From Bradyrhizobium sp. (lineage in GTDB: Bacteria; Pseudomonadota; Alphaproteobacteria; Rhizobiales; Xanthobacteraceae): DNA of 7,499 bases. A program made the position numbers and the translations under genes. The DNA is taken from the NCBI GenBank assembly GCA_019243075.1, contig JAFAUV010000250.1, positions 1 through 7,499 of the forward strand, read 5' to 3'. The notes under the pieces are model-generated. The model did not search any database, had not been told where the DNA came from, and was given only the letters and a program-made list of their open reading frames with translations. Shown here in pieces: positions 1-6,682 of this stretch (position 1 is the stretch's first letter; each line of letters starts with the position of its first letter).

Positions 1-295
1 GGATGCCGACGTGATCTCGATCGAGACCTCGCGCTCGAAAATGGAGCTGCTCGACGCGTTCAAGGTCTACCGATATCCGAACGGAATTGGACCGGGCGTC
101 TATGACATTCATTCGCCGCGGGTGCCGGACATGGCTGAGATGAAGAACCTGCTCACGCTCGCGCGGCGCCGGCTCTCGGACTCGCAGCTCTGGATCAACC
201 CGGATTGCGGTTTGAAGACGCGCCGCTGGGAAGAAGTGCGCCCTGCCCTCGTCAACATGGTCGCGGCCGCGCGCGAATTGCGCACCGCCTCCTGA
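1..295 (+). CDS. metE: 5-methyltetrahydropteroyltriglutamate-homocysteine methyltransferase (cobalamin-independent methionine synthase), 3' end only
   Basis: This is the C-terminal 97 residues of MetE, read in the frame beginning at base 2; the rest of the gene lies upstream of the window. MetE transfers a methyl group from methyltetrahydrofolate to homocysteine in the last step of methionine synthesis, in the cytoplasm. Visible family motifs are the ETSRS segment (bases 23-37), the IGPGVYDIHSP segment (about bases 86-118) and NPDCGLKTR (about bases 197-223). The Cys codon at 206-208 in the last motif corresponds to the third zinc ligand of the family (Cys726 in E. coli MetE). The frame ends at a TGA at 293-295, at the usual distance after the NPDCGLKTR motif, so the 3' end looks intact. 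Nothing seen links it functionally to the phasin gene that follows 135 bases later. The intervening bases show no convincing terminator or promoter. Confidence 0.93.
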   Translation, partial: DADVISIETSRSKMELLDAFKVYRYPNGIGPGVYDIHSPRVPDMAEMKNLLTLARRRLSDSQLWINPDCGLKTRRWEEVRPALVNMVAAARELRTAS

Positions 296-430
296 CCTGG
301 CCGGGGGCCCGGTTCACTGCTCCAAATCTCACCACATCGCTGCCCCGCGAGGAACAAGCCGCAACCCCGATTCCAGCGCAAACATGGCGGAGGTTTGAAG
401 CTCGATTTGGGATGACGGGGTGATCCAATC

Positions 431-1006
431 ATGGTGAGTGCAGACGAGAATGCGCCGATCGGCGGATCGGCGCGCAACGGCAAGGCGGAGCATCCGGCAA
501 AGCAGCCGGGGAAACCGCCGGCCAAGAAAACCGCGAAGCGGAGCCGAAAGCGGCTTCGACAGGAGCCGAAGCCGGATCAAACGGAGCAGACGCAAATAGA
601 GCAGACGCAAAAAGAGCCGACGCAAATAGAGCAAACGGAGGTGCCGATCGCCACCATCGAGGCGATGGAAACTCCAACCGCCGATGGGGCATCCGAAGCG
701 CCCGCGCCGAGCGCGCCGGTCGAGCGCGCCGAGAGCGCTGCGGTCAGCCTGCAGATGATCACCGATGCCTATGGCGACTACACCAGGAAGTCGATCGAGC
801 AGACCTCTTCCTTCTTCGAGCAACTCGCCGGCACGCGATCGCTCACCCGGGCGTTGGAGCTGCAGAGCGAATTCGCAAGGCAGGCCTATGAAACCTTCGT
901 CGCGGAGACGCGGAAGATCCGCGAGCTGCATGGCGAATTGGCGAGGCAGAGATTGCAGAACCTCGAAGACCTTGTCGTCCGGATGCGGCCGACGCGCTCC
1001 ACGTGA
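431..1006 (+). CDS. Phasin family protein with basic, repeat-containing N-terminal extension
   Basis: A 191-residue protein whose residues about 105-186 form the Phasin_2-type helical domain. This includes the stretch MITDAYGDYTRKS, then SSFFEQLAGTRSL and a long amphipathic helix ending ARQRLQNLEDLV. Phasins coat polyhydroxyalkanoate granules and control their size and number; rhizobial genomes often carry several. The first ~105 residues are low-complexity: a Lys/Arg/Pro-rich segment (about 19-47, with KPPAKKTAKRSRKR), a Gln/Thr/Glu segment built of five-residue repeats (52-71), and an Ala/Pro/Glu-rich linker. The ATG at 431 is chosen because it opens the frame; GTG at 434 is an alternative, and no strong Shine-Dalgarno precedes either. 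Later methionines (residues 79 and 109) would remove the extension, and M109 would begin at the edge of the phasin domain. The extension is unusual in composition and could be misassigned if a downstream start is used. The domain call is confident; a role in granule binding is inferred from the family. Confidence 0.85.
   Translation: MVSADENAPIGGSARNGKAEHPAKQPGKPPAKKTAKRSRKRLRQEPKPDQTEQTQIEQTQKEPTQIEQTEVPIATIEAMETPTADGASEAPAPSAPVERAESAAVSLQMITDAYGDYTRKSIEQTSSFFEQLAGTRSLTRALELQSEFARQAYETFVAETRKIRELHGELARQRLQNLEDLVVRMRPTRST
584..638 (+). repeat. In-frame 15-bp tandem repeat inside the phasin gene
   Basis: Three near-identical 15-bp units (584-598, 599-613, 614-628) with consensus GAGCAGACGCAAATA are followed by a partial, degenerate fourth (629-638). 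They differ at one or two positions. Because the unit is 15 bp and in frame, it encodes five-residue repeats: EQTQI, EQTQK, EPTQI, then EQTEV (residues 52-71). Such an array can gain or lose units by slippage without breaking the reading frame, so copy number may vary between strains (inference). Confidence 0.85.
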
Positions 1007-1034
1007 AGCAAGCGCGCGAGAGTCCGACGCGAGA

Positions 1035-1072
1035 CAGCCCCACCGCGCTGAGAACACGATGGGGCTGCTCTC
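1035..1072 (+). terminator. Possible Rho-independent terminator after the phasin gene
   Basis: An 8-bp perfect inverted repeat, CAGCCCCA (1035-1042) and TGGGGCTG (1060-1067), lies 28 bases after the phasin stop. The stem is GC-rich and is followed by a pyrimidine run (CTCTCTT, 1068-1074). The 17-base loop is long and there is no clean T tract, so this is only a candidate. The position, at the convergent end of two transcription units, favours a termination role. Confidence 0.35.
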
Positions 1073-1073
1073 T

Positions 1074-1118
1074 TCGAAAGGACTTGGTTCGAAAGGACTT
1101 GGTTCGAAAGGACTTGGT
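1074..1118. repeat. Three perfect 15-bp tandem repeats in the convergent intergenic region
   Basis: The unit TCGAAAGGACTTGGT occurs three times without a mismatch (1074-1088, 1089-1103, 1104-1118). Taken with the T at 1073, each copy starts with the palindrome TTCGAA. The array sits between the phasin stop (1006) and the end of the minus-strand ABC ATPase gene (1232). In one plus-strand frame it encodes SKGLG three times within a 28-codon open frame (ATG 1059 to TAA 1145), but no Shine-Dalgarno precedes that ATG. The rest of 1007-1231 holds only weak inverted repeats, such as ACCGCAA (1145-1151) with TTGCGGT (1176-1182). Confidence 0.95.
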
Positions 1119-1231
1119 GCAAGCTCGAAGAGCCGGCCAATCTAACCGCAATTGCTTACGGAATTCGGCGAGGGCTTGCGGTAAAGTCTTGCCGTTGTCA
1201 GCTGATGTCAGCTTTCCCTGCCAGCGACGAG

Positions 1232-2317
1232 CTAGGCACTGAGCGCCCATGCGGCTTTCTCATCGATGGTGAACGTCACCTGCTCGCTCAGCGACGCGGT
1301 GGCCGGCACCTCGGCGTGCATCAAACTGCCGTGCACCTCGACGGTGACGGCGCGCCGCGCGCCATGAAAGCTCGACTGCACCACACGGCCGGAGAGCGCG
1401 CCCGTCGCCGGCGCCGTCCCTTCCGCAAGCCGCATGCTTTCGGGGCGGACCAGCACCAGCACCTCGGCGCCGACTGCCCTCGCCTCGCCGGCGTGGCAGG
1501 TGCCTTCCCAGGCGCTGCCGCGCACCGACAGCGCGAAGTCGGCGTCGGAAAGCCGCGCGCAGCTCACCACCGTAGCGGGCAGCAGGTTCGGCGAACCGAA
1601 GAAGTTCGCGACATCGCGGCTTGCCGGCCGCTGGTAGATGTCCTCGGGCGCGCCGATCTGCAGCACGCGGCCTGCCTGCATCACCACCACGCGGTCGGAG
1701 AGCGCCATCGCTTCTTCCTGGTCATGCGTCACATACAGGCTGGTGATGCCGAGGCGTTTCTGCAGCGCGCGAAATTCCGATCCCATCTGGGCGCGCAGGC
1801 GCGCATCGAGATTGCTCAGCGGCTCGTCGAGTAACAGCAGCGCCGGCTCGAACACCAGCGCACGCGCGATCGCGACCCGCTGCTGCTGGCCGCCGGAGAG
1901 CGCGGGCGCCGGGCGGTCGGCGTAATCGGCCATCTCGACCAGCTGGAGGGCCTCCAGCACGCGGCGACGCATGTCCGAGCGGCCGACCCGCCGCACCCGC
2001 AGGGGGTAGGCGACGTTGTCGAACACGCTCATATGCGGCCAGATCGCATAGGACTGGAACACCATGCCGAGCGCGCGATGCTCGGCCGGGACGAAGAGGT
2101 CACGTGCGGCGTCGCTGACTACGCGGCCGCCGATCGAGATGCGGCCGCCGGTGTTCTGCTCGAGCCCGGCCACCATGCGCAGCGTCGTGGTCTTGCCGCA
2201 GCCGGAGGGACCGAGCAGCGTGACGAACTCGCCTTCGTTGACCCGGAGATCGACGCCGCTGACGGCGGCGAACTCTCCGAATGTGCGGCTGACCTTTTCC
2301 AGAACAACGTTGGACAT
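1232..2317 (-). CDS. ABC transporter ATP-binding protein (FbpC/PotA-like, with TOBE-type C-terminal domain)
   Basis: A 361-residue ATPase that powers the importer encoded just upstream; it acts on the cytoplasmic face of the inner membrane. All nucleotide-binding motifs are present: Walker A GPSGCGKTT (residues 36-44), Q-loop Gln88 in MVFQSYAIWPHMSV, signature LSGGQQQR (140-147), Walker B LLLDEP (161-166) with D-loop SNLD, and switch His198 in YVTHDQEEAM. Residues from about 245 to the end match the regulatory TOBE-type region of the spermidine/iron/thiamine/phosphonate importer class (CUT1/FbpC/PotA group). The length is normal for that group. The ATG at 2317 lies 21 bases after the permease stop and opens on the conserved MSNVVLEKVSRTFG strand; the Shine-Dalgarno is weak, at best a GGGA about 12 bases upstream. 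It is the last gene of the minus-strand operon. Homology tools would probably call it an iron or polyamine ATPase, but substrate is not set by this subunit. Confidence 0.96.
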   Translation of the reverse strand: MSNVVLEKVSRTFGEFAAVSGVDLRVNEGEFVTLLGPSGCGKTTTLRMVAGLEQNTGGRISIGGRVVSDAARDLFVPAEHRALGMVFQSYAIWPHMSVFDNVAYPLRVRRVGRSDMRRRVLEALQLVEMADYADRPAPALSGGQQQRVAIARALVFEPALLLLDEPLSNLDARLRAQMGSEFRALQKRLGITSLYVTHDQEEAMALSDRVVVMQAGRVLQIGAPEDIYQRPASRDVANFFGSPNLLPATVVSCARLSDADFALSVRGSAWEGTCHAGEARAVGAEVLVLVRPESMRLAEGTAPATGALSGRVVQSSFHGARRAVTVEVHGSLMHAEVPATASLSEQVTFTIDEKAAWALSA

Positions 2318-2338
2318 CGCTTTGTTTCCCGCAAACCC

Positions 2339-4105
2339 CTACAGCGTGCCGAGGTGTCTCCTGGTGAAGCCGAGTTGCACCCAGCGGAACAGGATCACCA
2401 TGACCATCATCATCAGCCCGATCACGCTGACCTGCTCGGCGTTGCCGTTCACCCACAATTTCAGCAGCACGACCGACAGCACCTCCGAGCCGATCGAATA
2501 GAGCAGCACGGAGGCGCTGAGCTCGCGCATGATGCCGAAGAACACCAGCACCCAGCCGACGACAAAGGACGGCCACGACAGCGCTATCACGATCCGCCAC
2601 ATGGTCGTGAGCCAGCTCGCGCCGTGCACGCGCGAGCATTCCTCGATGTCGAAGGAGAGCTGGGCATAGGCGCTCGACATCACCCGCACCGAGAGCGGCG
2701 TGCCGAGCGAGATATAGGCGAGCAACAGCGCCCAGATCGTGCCGTAGATCGGGATCGCACGCGGCAGCAGTGCAAAGCCCCAGAGGAAGCCAACGCCGAG
2801 CACGATGCCTGGCATCATCCAAGGCAGCCAGGCCATGGCGTCGATCAGCGAGCGGCCGCGCCATTTGGTGCGCACGGAAATGTAGGCGACGAGCCCGCCG
2901 AGGACCATGGTCGCGGATGCGCCGATCAGGCCGAGCAGCATGGTGTTGCCAAAGCCGCGCCAGAACTCGCTGGAGCCGAACACGGCTTCATAGTGCTCGA
3001 ACGTCAGCATGTCCCATTGATAGAAACCGAAGAACTTGAAGAACGAGCCGATCAGGAGCTGGCCGACCGGCAGCACGACGGTGACGATGAAGAACAGCAT
3101 GCAGACGGCAAAGGTGACCCAGCGCCATGGGCCGAGCCTGACGATGCCCGGCGAATAGCCCTTGCCGCTCACCGTCGCGAAGCTGCGGCCGCGCAACAGC
3201 CGCCATTGCACGAGCACGATGAGGAACAACAGCGCCATGATCACGAAACTCACCGCGGTCGCATACTGATATTGCGGCGGCGAGCGCTGGTTGATCGAAT
3301 CGTAGATATCGGTGGTGATGACGTGGATGCCGGCGGGCGCGCCGAAGAACAGCGGCGATTCGAAATTCTCGATGCCGCGGATGAAACTCAGGATTGCGCC
3401 GCCCGTCAGCGCCGGCAGCATGAGCTGCAACGTGATCGTGCGAAACGTGCGCAAACGCGAAGCGCCGCACATGCGGGCGGCCTCTTCCAGGCTCGGGTCC
3501 ATGGCGCGGAACGCGTCGACGATCAGAAGGAACAGGAACGGCACGGAATACTGCATCATGTGCCAGACCACGCCGCCATAGGAATAGACGTTGATGGGCG
3601 CGGCGCTCGAGCCGGTGATGGCCTGATAGAGCTGGTTGAGGAGCCCGACCTGCGGATTTCCCAGCATGCCCCAGGCCATCGCCGTGAGGATCGGGGGAAT
3701 GAAGAACGGCAGCGTCACCAGCACCTCGAGCGCGCCGCGGCATGGCGTGTCGGTGCGCGCCAGAATCCAGGCCAAAAGCACCGCGAGCGCCAGCGAGGGC
3801 ACGGTTTTGGCGAGCGAAATACCGACCGTGTTGACGAGAGTGATCGAGTTCTCGCGGGTGAGAATGTCGCGATAGCCATCGAGATTGAATGTGCCTGCCA
3901 TGCCCGGCGGCGTCGAATGCAGGCTGCCATAGAGCAGCATCGACAGCGGATAGACCGAGAGCAAGGCGAGAACGGCGACGAGCAGCGCAAGGCCGACGAT
4001 GCGGCCGGCCGCTGTCGCCCGCAGCAGGCGCAGGGCGGCGAACAGGCGCGCAGTGGGCGCGGGCCTTCCGCTGTCGTGCAAGCTATCGTCGGCCGAGACG
4101 GTCAC
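2339..4105 (-). CDS. ABC transporter permease, fused two-domain (FbpB-like)
   Basis: A 588-residue inner-membrane protein with two binding-protein-dependent transport permease domains in one chain, as in FbpB-type importers. One chain can therefore supply both membrane halves. The first hydrophobic helix is at about 36-58, and about six membrane segments follow in each half. EAA loops, which dock on the ATPase, are visible in both halves: EEAARMCGAS (about 207-216) and EECSRVHGAS (about 488-497). The second EAA loop is less canonical, with Cys in place of the second Ala. The GTG at 4105 is preferred: it leaves 8 bases after the binding-protein stop and gives a typical short cytoplasmic tail. 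No good Shine-Dalgarno is present, so translational coupling to the upstream gene is likely. The frame remains open far upstream (to 4627), but that part overlaps the binding-protein gene and reads as arginine/alanine-rich shadow. The start is moderately certain and the function very certain. Confidence 0.94.
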   Translation of the reverse strand: MTVSADDSLHDSGRPAPTARLFAALRLLRATAAGRIVGLALLVAVLALLSVYPLSMLLYGSLHSTPPGMAGTFNLDGYRDILTRENSITLVNTVGISLAKTVPSLALAVLLAWILARTDTPCRGALEVLVTLPFFIPPILTAMAWGMLGNPQVGLLNQLYQAITGSSAAPINVYSYGGVVWHMMQYSVPFLFLLIVDAFRAMDPSLEEAARMCGASRLRTFRTITLQLMLPALTGGAILSFIRGIENFESPLFFGAPAGIHVITTDIYDSINQRSPPQYQYATAVSFVIMALLFLIVLVQWRLLRGRSFATVSGKGYSPGIVRLGPWRWVTFAVCMLFFIVTVVLPVGQLLIGSFFKFFGFYQWDMLTFEHYEAVFGSSEFWRGFGNTMLLGLIGASATMVLGGLVAYISVRTKWRGRSLIDAMAWLPWMMPGIVLGVGFLWGFALLPRAIPIYGTIWALLLAYISLGTPLSVRVMSSAYAQLSFDIEECSRVHGASWLTTMWRIVIALSWPSFVVGWVLVFFGIMRELSASVLLYSIGSEVLSVVLLKLWVNGNAEQVSVIGLMMMVMVILFRWVQLGFTRRHLGTL

Positions 4106-4113
4106 GGGTCCGG

Positions 4114-5121
4114 TCAGGGATAGAGCTTTTTCGCCAGCGCCATCATCGCCGGCCGCTCCGCAAGCCTGGCGGGACCGATCAGCCTGGCACTGGCGAAGGG
4201 CTGCGCATCCCGATTGGCGCGCTCCACCACTCCGGTCACGACAGGCGGCATCCAGGCGTTGGCGTAGAGCAATTGCGAATCCGCCTCCAGGAAATGCTGG
4301 ATGAAGAGCCGCGCGGCATTCGGATGCGGCGCGTTCTTCAACATCGCGAGGTCCATCTCGGCGTAGGGCGCGCCCTCCTTCGGCACGACGAGCTTCACCG
4401 GCAGCCCCTTGAGGTCCGAGGCGAAGGCGAAAATCTGCGGCACGTAGATCGCATATTCGCCGCGCGCGACACGGCGGGCGTCGTTGCGCATGTCGCGGCT
4501 GAACACCGGCTTCTGCCCGGCCAGTCTCGCGTTGAAGTCGCCGCCCATCTGGTGCTCGAGGATCGCGAACATGGTGTTGCCGCTGCCGAGCGGACGCACG
4601 TCGTCGGACAGAATCCTGCCCTGCCATCTGGGATCGGTGAGATCGTTCCAGCTGGTCGGAATCTCGCTCTCCTTGACGAGGCGGGTGTTGACCAGGATGC
4701 CCATGGGTTGGACATACGCCGGCACGCTGTAGTCGGTCGCCTTGAACGGCGGGCGCAGGTTCGCTGCATTGGGGATCGCCGGCAGCCTTTCGACGAAATC
4801 GCCGTTATTGCGCTGCTCCTCGATCATGGTGGTCGTGATCATCTCGACGTCACCGAGATGGCGCCCGGCCGATTGTTCGGTGCGGATGCGCTCGGCGAGC
4901 TCGCTGGCACGCAGGTCGAGGCTTTCGACCGATATCCCGTACTTCGTCTCAAAGGATTTCAGAACGGCGAGAAAATACGGCGCGCCGAGCGCCATGTCGT
5001 AGATGACGACCTTGCCTTCCTTTTTCGCGGCATCGACGACGGCCTGCCAGTCCTGCGCATGCGCCGGCAGCGCGAGGCCGGCAAGGCAGGCGACCAGCGC
5101 CGCCTTGAGCGTTGTCATCAT
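4114..5121 (-). CDS. ABC transporter periplasmic substrate-binding protein (family 1, FbpA/COG1840-like)
   Basis: A 335-residue exported protein that would capture the substrate in the periplasm and deliver it to the adjacent permease. Residues 1-22 are a signal peptide: a short start with Lys6, a hydrophobic core, and AHA followed by Gln23. A lipobox-like LVAC at 9-12 lies too near the N-terminus to be convincing. Family features include the opening DWQAVVDAAKKEGKVVIYD, MGILVNTRLV (140-149), SWNDLTDPRWQGRI (157-170) and APHPNAARLFIQHFL (264-278). The ATG at 5121 is chosen because GAGGGAGA lies 7 bases upstream; ATG 5118 and GTG 5124 are alternatives. In the region where ferric-binding FbpA proteins carry two adjacent tyrosines, this protein reads YAIYVPQIFAFASD (223-236), with no Tyr-Tyr pair. 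An iron substrate is therefore doubtful; a small organic ligand is more likely given the neighbouring enzymes (inference). The gene follows the Rieske gene by 47 bases. Confidence 0.93.
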   Translation of the reverse strand: MMTTLKAALVACLAGLALPAHAQDWQAVVDAAKKEGKVVIYDMALGAPYFLAVLKSFETKYGISVESLDLRASELAERIRTEQSAGRHLGDVEMITTTMIEEQRNNGDFVERLPAIPNAANLRPPFKATDYSVPAYVQPMGILVNTRLVKESEIPTSWNDLTDPRWQGRILSDDVRPLGSGNTMFAILEHQMGGDFNARLAGQKPVFSRDMRNDARRVARGEYAIYVPQIFAFASDLKGLPVKLVVPKEGAPYAEMDLAMLKNAPHPNAARLFIQHFLEADSQLLYANAWMPPVVTGVVERANRDAQPFASARLIGPARLAERPAMMALAKKLYP

Positions 5122-5128
5122 CACTTCA

Positions 5129-5136
5129 TCTCCCTC
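5129..5136 (-). promoter_or_regulatory. Strong Shine-Dalgarno that decides the binding-protein start
   Basis: On the minus strand GAGGGAGA lies 7 bases before the ATG at 5121 (10 before the ATG at 5118). It is among the best ribosome binding sites in the operon and marks the switch from coupled enzyme genes to the transporter genes. It may allow higher expression of the periplasmic protein, as is usual for ABC importers (inference). Confidence 0.75.
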
Positions 5137-5168
5137 AACTTTTCTTTTTGGCCGGCCGCGACGCACCA

Positions 5169-5579
5169 CTAGACCTCGACCACCACATATTGCTTCTCGA
5201 CTGATACCGGGAAGGTGTCGGCTTTCAGCGGGCCTTCGAGCGCGCCGCCCGTCTCGACCCTGGTCTCGTAGCTGCGCACCCTGGTGCGATCGGGCTCGCA
5301 CCAGGATTTGCCGGTGCGCAGATCGAACTCCCAGCCATGCCAGGGGCAGCGCACCAGTTCGCCGTTGCGGCTGAACCGATAGGAACCCGGCTCGGCCGCT
5401 TCGACAAGCCCGACGATGCGGCCCTTGCAGAGCGAGGCGCCATTATGCGGGCAGCGGTTTCCGATCGCGAAATATTCGCCGCCGATGTTGAAGATGCCGA
5501 TTTCACGGCCCTGGACCGTCACCAGCATCCTTTCACCCGGCGGAATCTGCTCGACGGTTGCCACGACGTGACGTGTCAT
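5169..5579 (-). CDS. Rieske [2Fe-2S] domain protein (ferredoxin-like)
   Basis: A 136-residue soluble protein with one Rieske domain. The cluster ligands are visible as C43-x-H45 in RCPHNGASLC and C78-x2-H81 in CPWHGWEFDLRTG. This is the two-His, two-Cys pattern of oxygenase-type Rieske ferredoxins and of oxygenase alpha-subunit N-termini. There is no signal peptide or membrane helix, and no catalytic domain follows, so it should be an electron carrier rather than an oxygenase. The two ligand motifs are 32 residues apart (46-77), longer than the roughly 16 typical of small Rieske ferredoxins. The extra segment includes EAAEPGSYRFSRNGE. An extra Cys51 follows the first motif, without the partner cysteine of bc1-type Rieske disulfides. 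The ATG at 5579 overlaps the amidohydrolase A stop as ATGA, which indicates translational coupling. Its redox partner is not in the window. The domain is certain; the pathway is unknown. Confidence 0.95.
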   Translation of the reverse strand: MTRHVVATVEQIPPGERMLVTVQGREIGIFNIGGEYFAIGNRCPHNGASLCKGRIVGLVEAAEPGSYRFSRNGELVRCPWHGWEFDLRTGKSWCEPDRTRVRSYETRVETGGALEGPLKADTFPVSVEKQYVVVEV

Positions 5580-6682
5580 CCGTCGAGCCCGTAGAATTTG
5601 CGCGCGTTGCCGTGGAGGAGCTGCGCGCGCTGGGTTTCGGTCAGGTTTGCCTTGAAGGCGGTGCGCGGATCGTCAAAGTCCCAATGGGGATAGTCGGTCG
5701 CAAACAGCAGCCGGTCCCAGCCGATGCGGTCGAACAGGTCGATCAGCGCGGCCGAACTGCCGGGCTCCTCCATCGGCTGGGTCGTGAACCACACCTGCTC
5801 ACGGACATATTCCGAAGGTGGTCGTCTCAGATGCGGCACTTCGCTGCGCATGCGTCGCCAATGCTTGTCCATGCGGGCGCAGAGCGATGGAATCCAGCCG
5901 AGCCCGCCCTCCATGATCACGACGCGCAATGTCGGGAAGCGCTCGAACACGCCCTCGAACACCAGGCTCGTCACGACCGCCTGCATGGCCTGGGCCACCA
6001 TGTTGTGCTCTTCCATGTAATAGGACGACCAGCCGCCGCCGGTGGACGGGTGGCCGTTGGTGCCGCCGACATGAACCGTGATCGGCAGCCTGTTGCGCAC
6101 GGCGGCTTCGAAGATCGGCCAGTAACGCCGGCGCCCGAGCGGCTCGTCGGTGCGCGGCAGGATGAGGATTTGCGTGAAGCTGGGGTCGCCGCCACGCGCC
6201 TCGATCTCGGCGACCGCGCCCGGCGTATCCTCCTGTGCAACCAGCACGGAGGCGCGCAGCCGCGGCTCCTGCCTGACCCAATGCTCGACCTGCCAGCTGT
6301 TCATCGCCCGCGTCAGCGCGACGCCGAAGTCGAGATTGCGCTGGCTGCCGGGATTCCAGCGCAGCGGGATCAGCATGCCGATCTCGACGCCGTTCGGATC
6401 GAGATGCTGCCTCCTCATCAGTTCGAGGCTCGATCCCGGTGGGCCGCCCTGCTGCGGATAGGCGTCCCCTCGCGCCGCATCCGGTGACATGCGCGGATGC
6501 GATAGCGCCTCGGAAAAGGCGTGGCGGAGGTGACTGCCATAGGTGGTGAGATGCTCGATCCAGCGCTTCTCCAGAAAGGGGTGGATCTCCCGCCAGGAGG
6601 TCATCGCCGGATGGATGTCGCAGTCGATCACCTGCAGCTTGTATCTCCCATCCTGCCTCCCATCCATGTCGACGATGCTCAT
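5576..6682 (-). CDS. Amidohydrolase family protein A (PF04909-type, ACMSD-like metal-dependent hydrolase/decarboxylase)
   Basis: A 368-residue TIM-barrel enzyme of the amidohydrolase 2 family, whose members hydrolyse or decarboxylate organic acids with one bound metal. Candidate metal and catalytic residues are D20/D22/H24 in VIDCDIHP, H204 in PITVHVGG, E258 in VIMEGGLGW and D330 in LFATDYPHWDFDDP. The first motif has Asp22 where canonical members carry the first His of a His-x-His pair. The ATG at 6682 is chosen because GGAGG (6690-6694) lies 7 bases upstream, the codon overlaps the upstream stop as ATGA, and it leaves a short leader before the first barrel strand. A longer in-frame reading to 6814 overlaps amidohydrolase B and looks non-coding. 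It is clearly a paralogue of the upstream gene, sharing RLRAS, LGRR..WPI, RPPS..VR and TDYPHW blocks. It is cytoplasmic (no signal peptide). The substrate is unknown. Confidence 0.93.
   Translation of the reverse strand: MSIVDMDGRQDGRYKLQVIDCDIHPAMTSWREIHPFLEKRWIEHLTTYGSHLRHAFSEALSHPRMSPDAARGDAYPQQGGPPGSSLELMRRQHLDPNGVEIGMLIPLRWNPGSQRNLDFGVALTRAMNSWQVEHWVRQEPRLRASVLVAQEDTPGAVAEIEARGGDPSFTQILILPRTDEPLGRRRYWPIFEAAVRNRLPITVHVGGTNGHPSTGGGWSSYYMEEHNMVAQAMQAVVTSLVFEGVFERFPTLRVVIMEGGLGWIPSLCARMDKHWRRMRSEVPHLRRPPSEYVREQVWFTTQPMEEPGSSAALIDLFDRIGWDRLLFATDYPHWDFDDPRTAFKANLTETQRAQLLHGNARKFYGLDG

Noticed and set aside
301..312. GC palindrome CCGGGGGCCCGG just after metE as a terminator
   Set aside because: The possible stem is only about 4 bp with a minimal loop and no T tract follows.
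296..430. Promoter for the phasin gene
   Set aside because: A TTGAAG at 394-399 has no acceptable -10 element at normal spacing, so no promoter could be supported from sequence alone.
329..1057. A 242-codon minus-strand open frame opposite the phasin
   Set aside because: It encodes a Leu/Arg/Pro-rich sequence with repeats that mirror the phasin's repeats, while the plus strand gives a recognisable phasin domain.
1196..1213. Direct repeat TGTCAGCT (1196-1203, 1206-1213) as an operator or hairpin
   Set aside because: It lies at the 3' ends of convergent genes, not upstream of one, and the hairpin stem is only about 5 bp; chance is a good explanation.
2033..4123. A 696-codon plus-strand open frame opposite the ABC permease and ATPase genes
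   Set aside because: Its translation is rich in His, Arg, Glu and Ala with no recognisable domain, which is typical of the antisense of GC-rich genes. The opposite strand encodes complete, motif-bearing transporter proteins.
4106..4627. Upstream extension of the permease frame, which would give a 762-residue protein
   Set aside because: It overlaps the binding-protein gene entirely and its sequence is Arg/Ala-rich without membrane character. The GTG at 4105 fits operon spacing.
3889..5172. A 427-codon plus-strand open frame opposite the binding-protein gene
   Set aside because: Composition is shadow-like, and it exactly opposes a well-supported secreted binding protein with a signal peptide and a Shine-Dalgarno.
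5122..5301. Longer N-terminus for the binding protein
   Set aside because: It would put about 60 polar residues in front of a clear signal peptide and overlap the Rieske gene. A strong Shine-Dalgarno marks the ATG at 5121.
5558..6487. A 309-codon plus-strand open frame opposite amidohydrolase A
   Set aside because: There are no domain motifs, and the minus strand carries conserved active-site motifs throughout.
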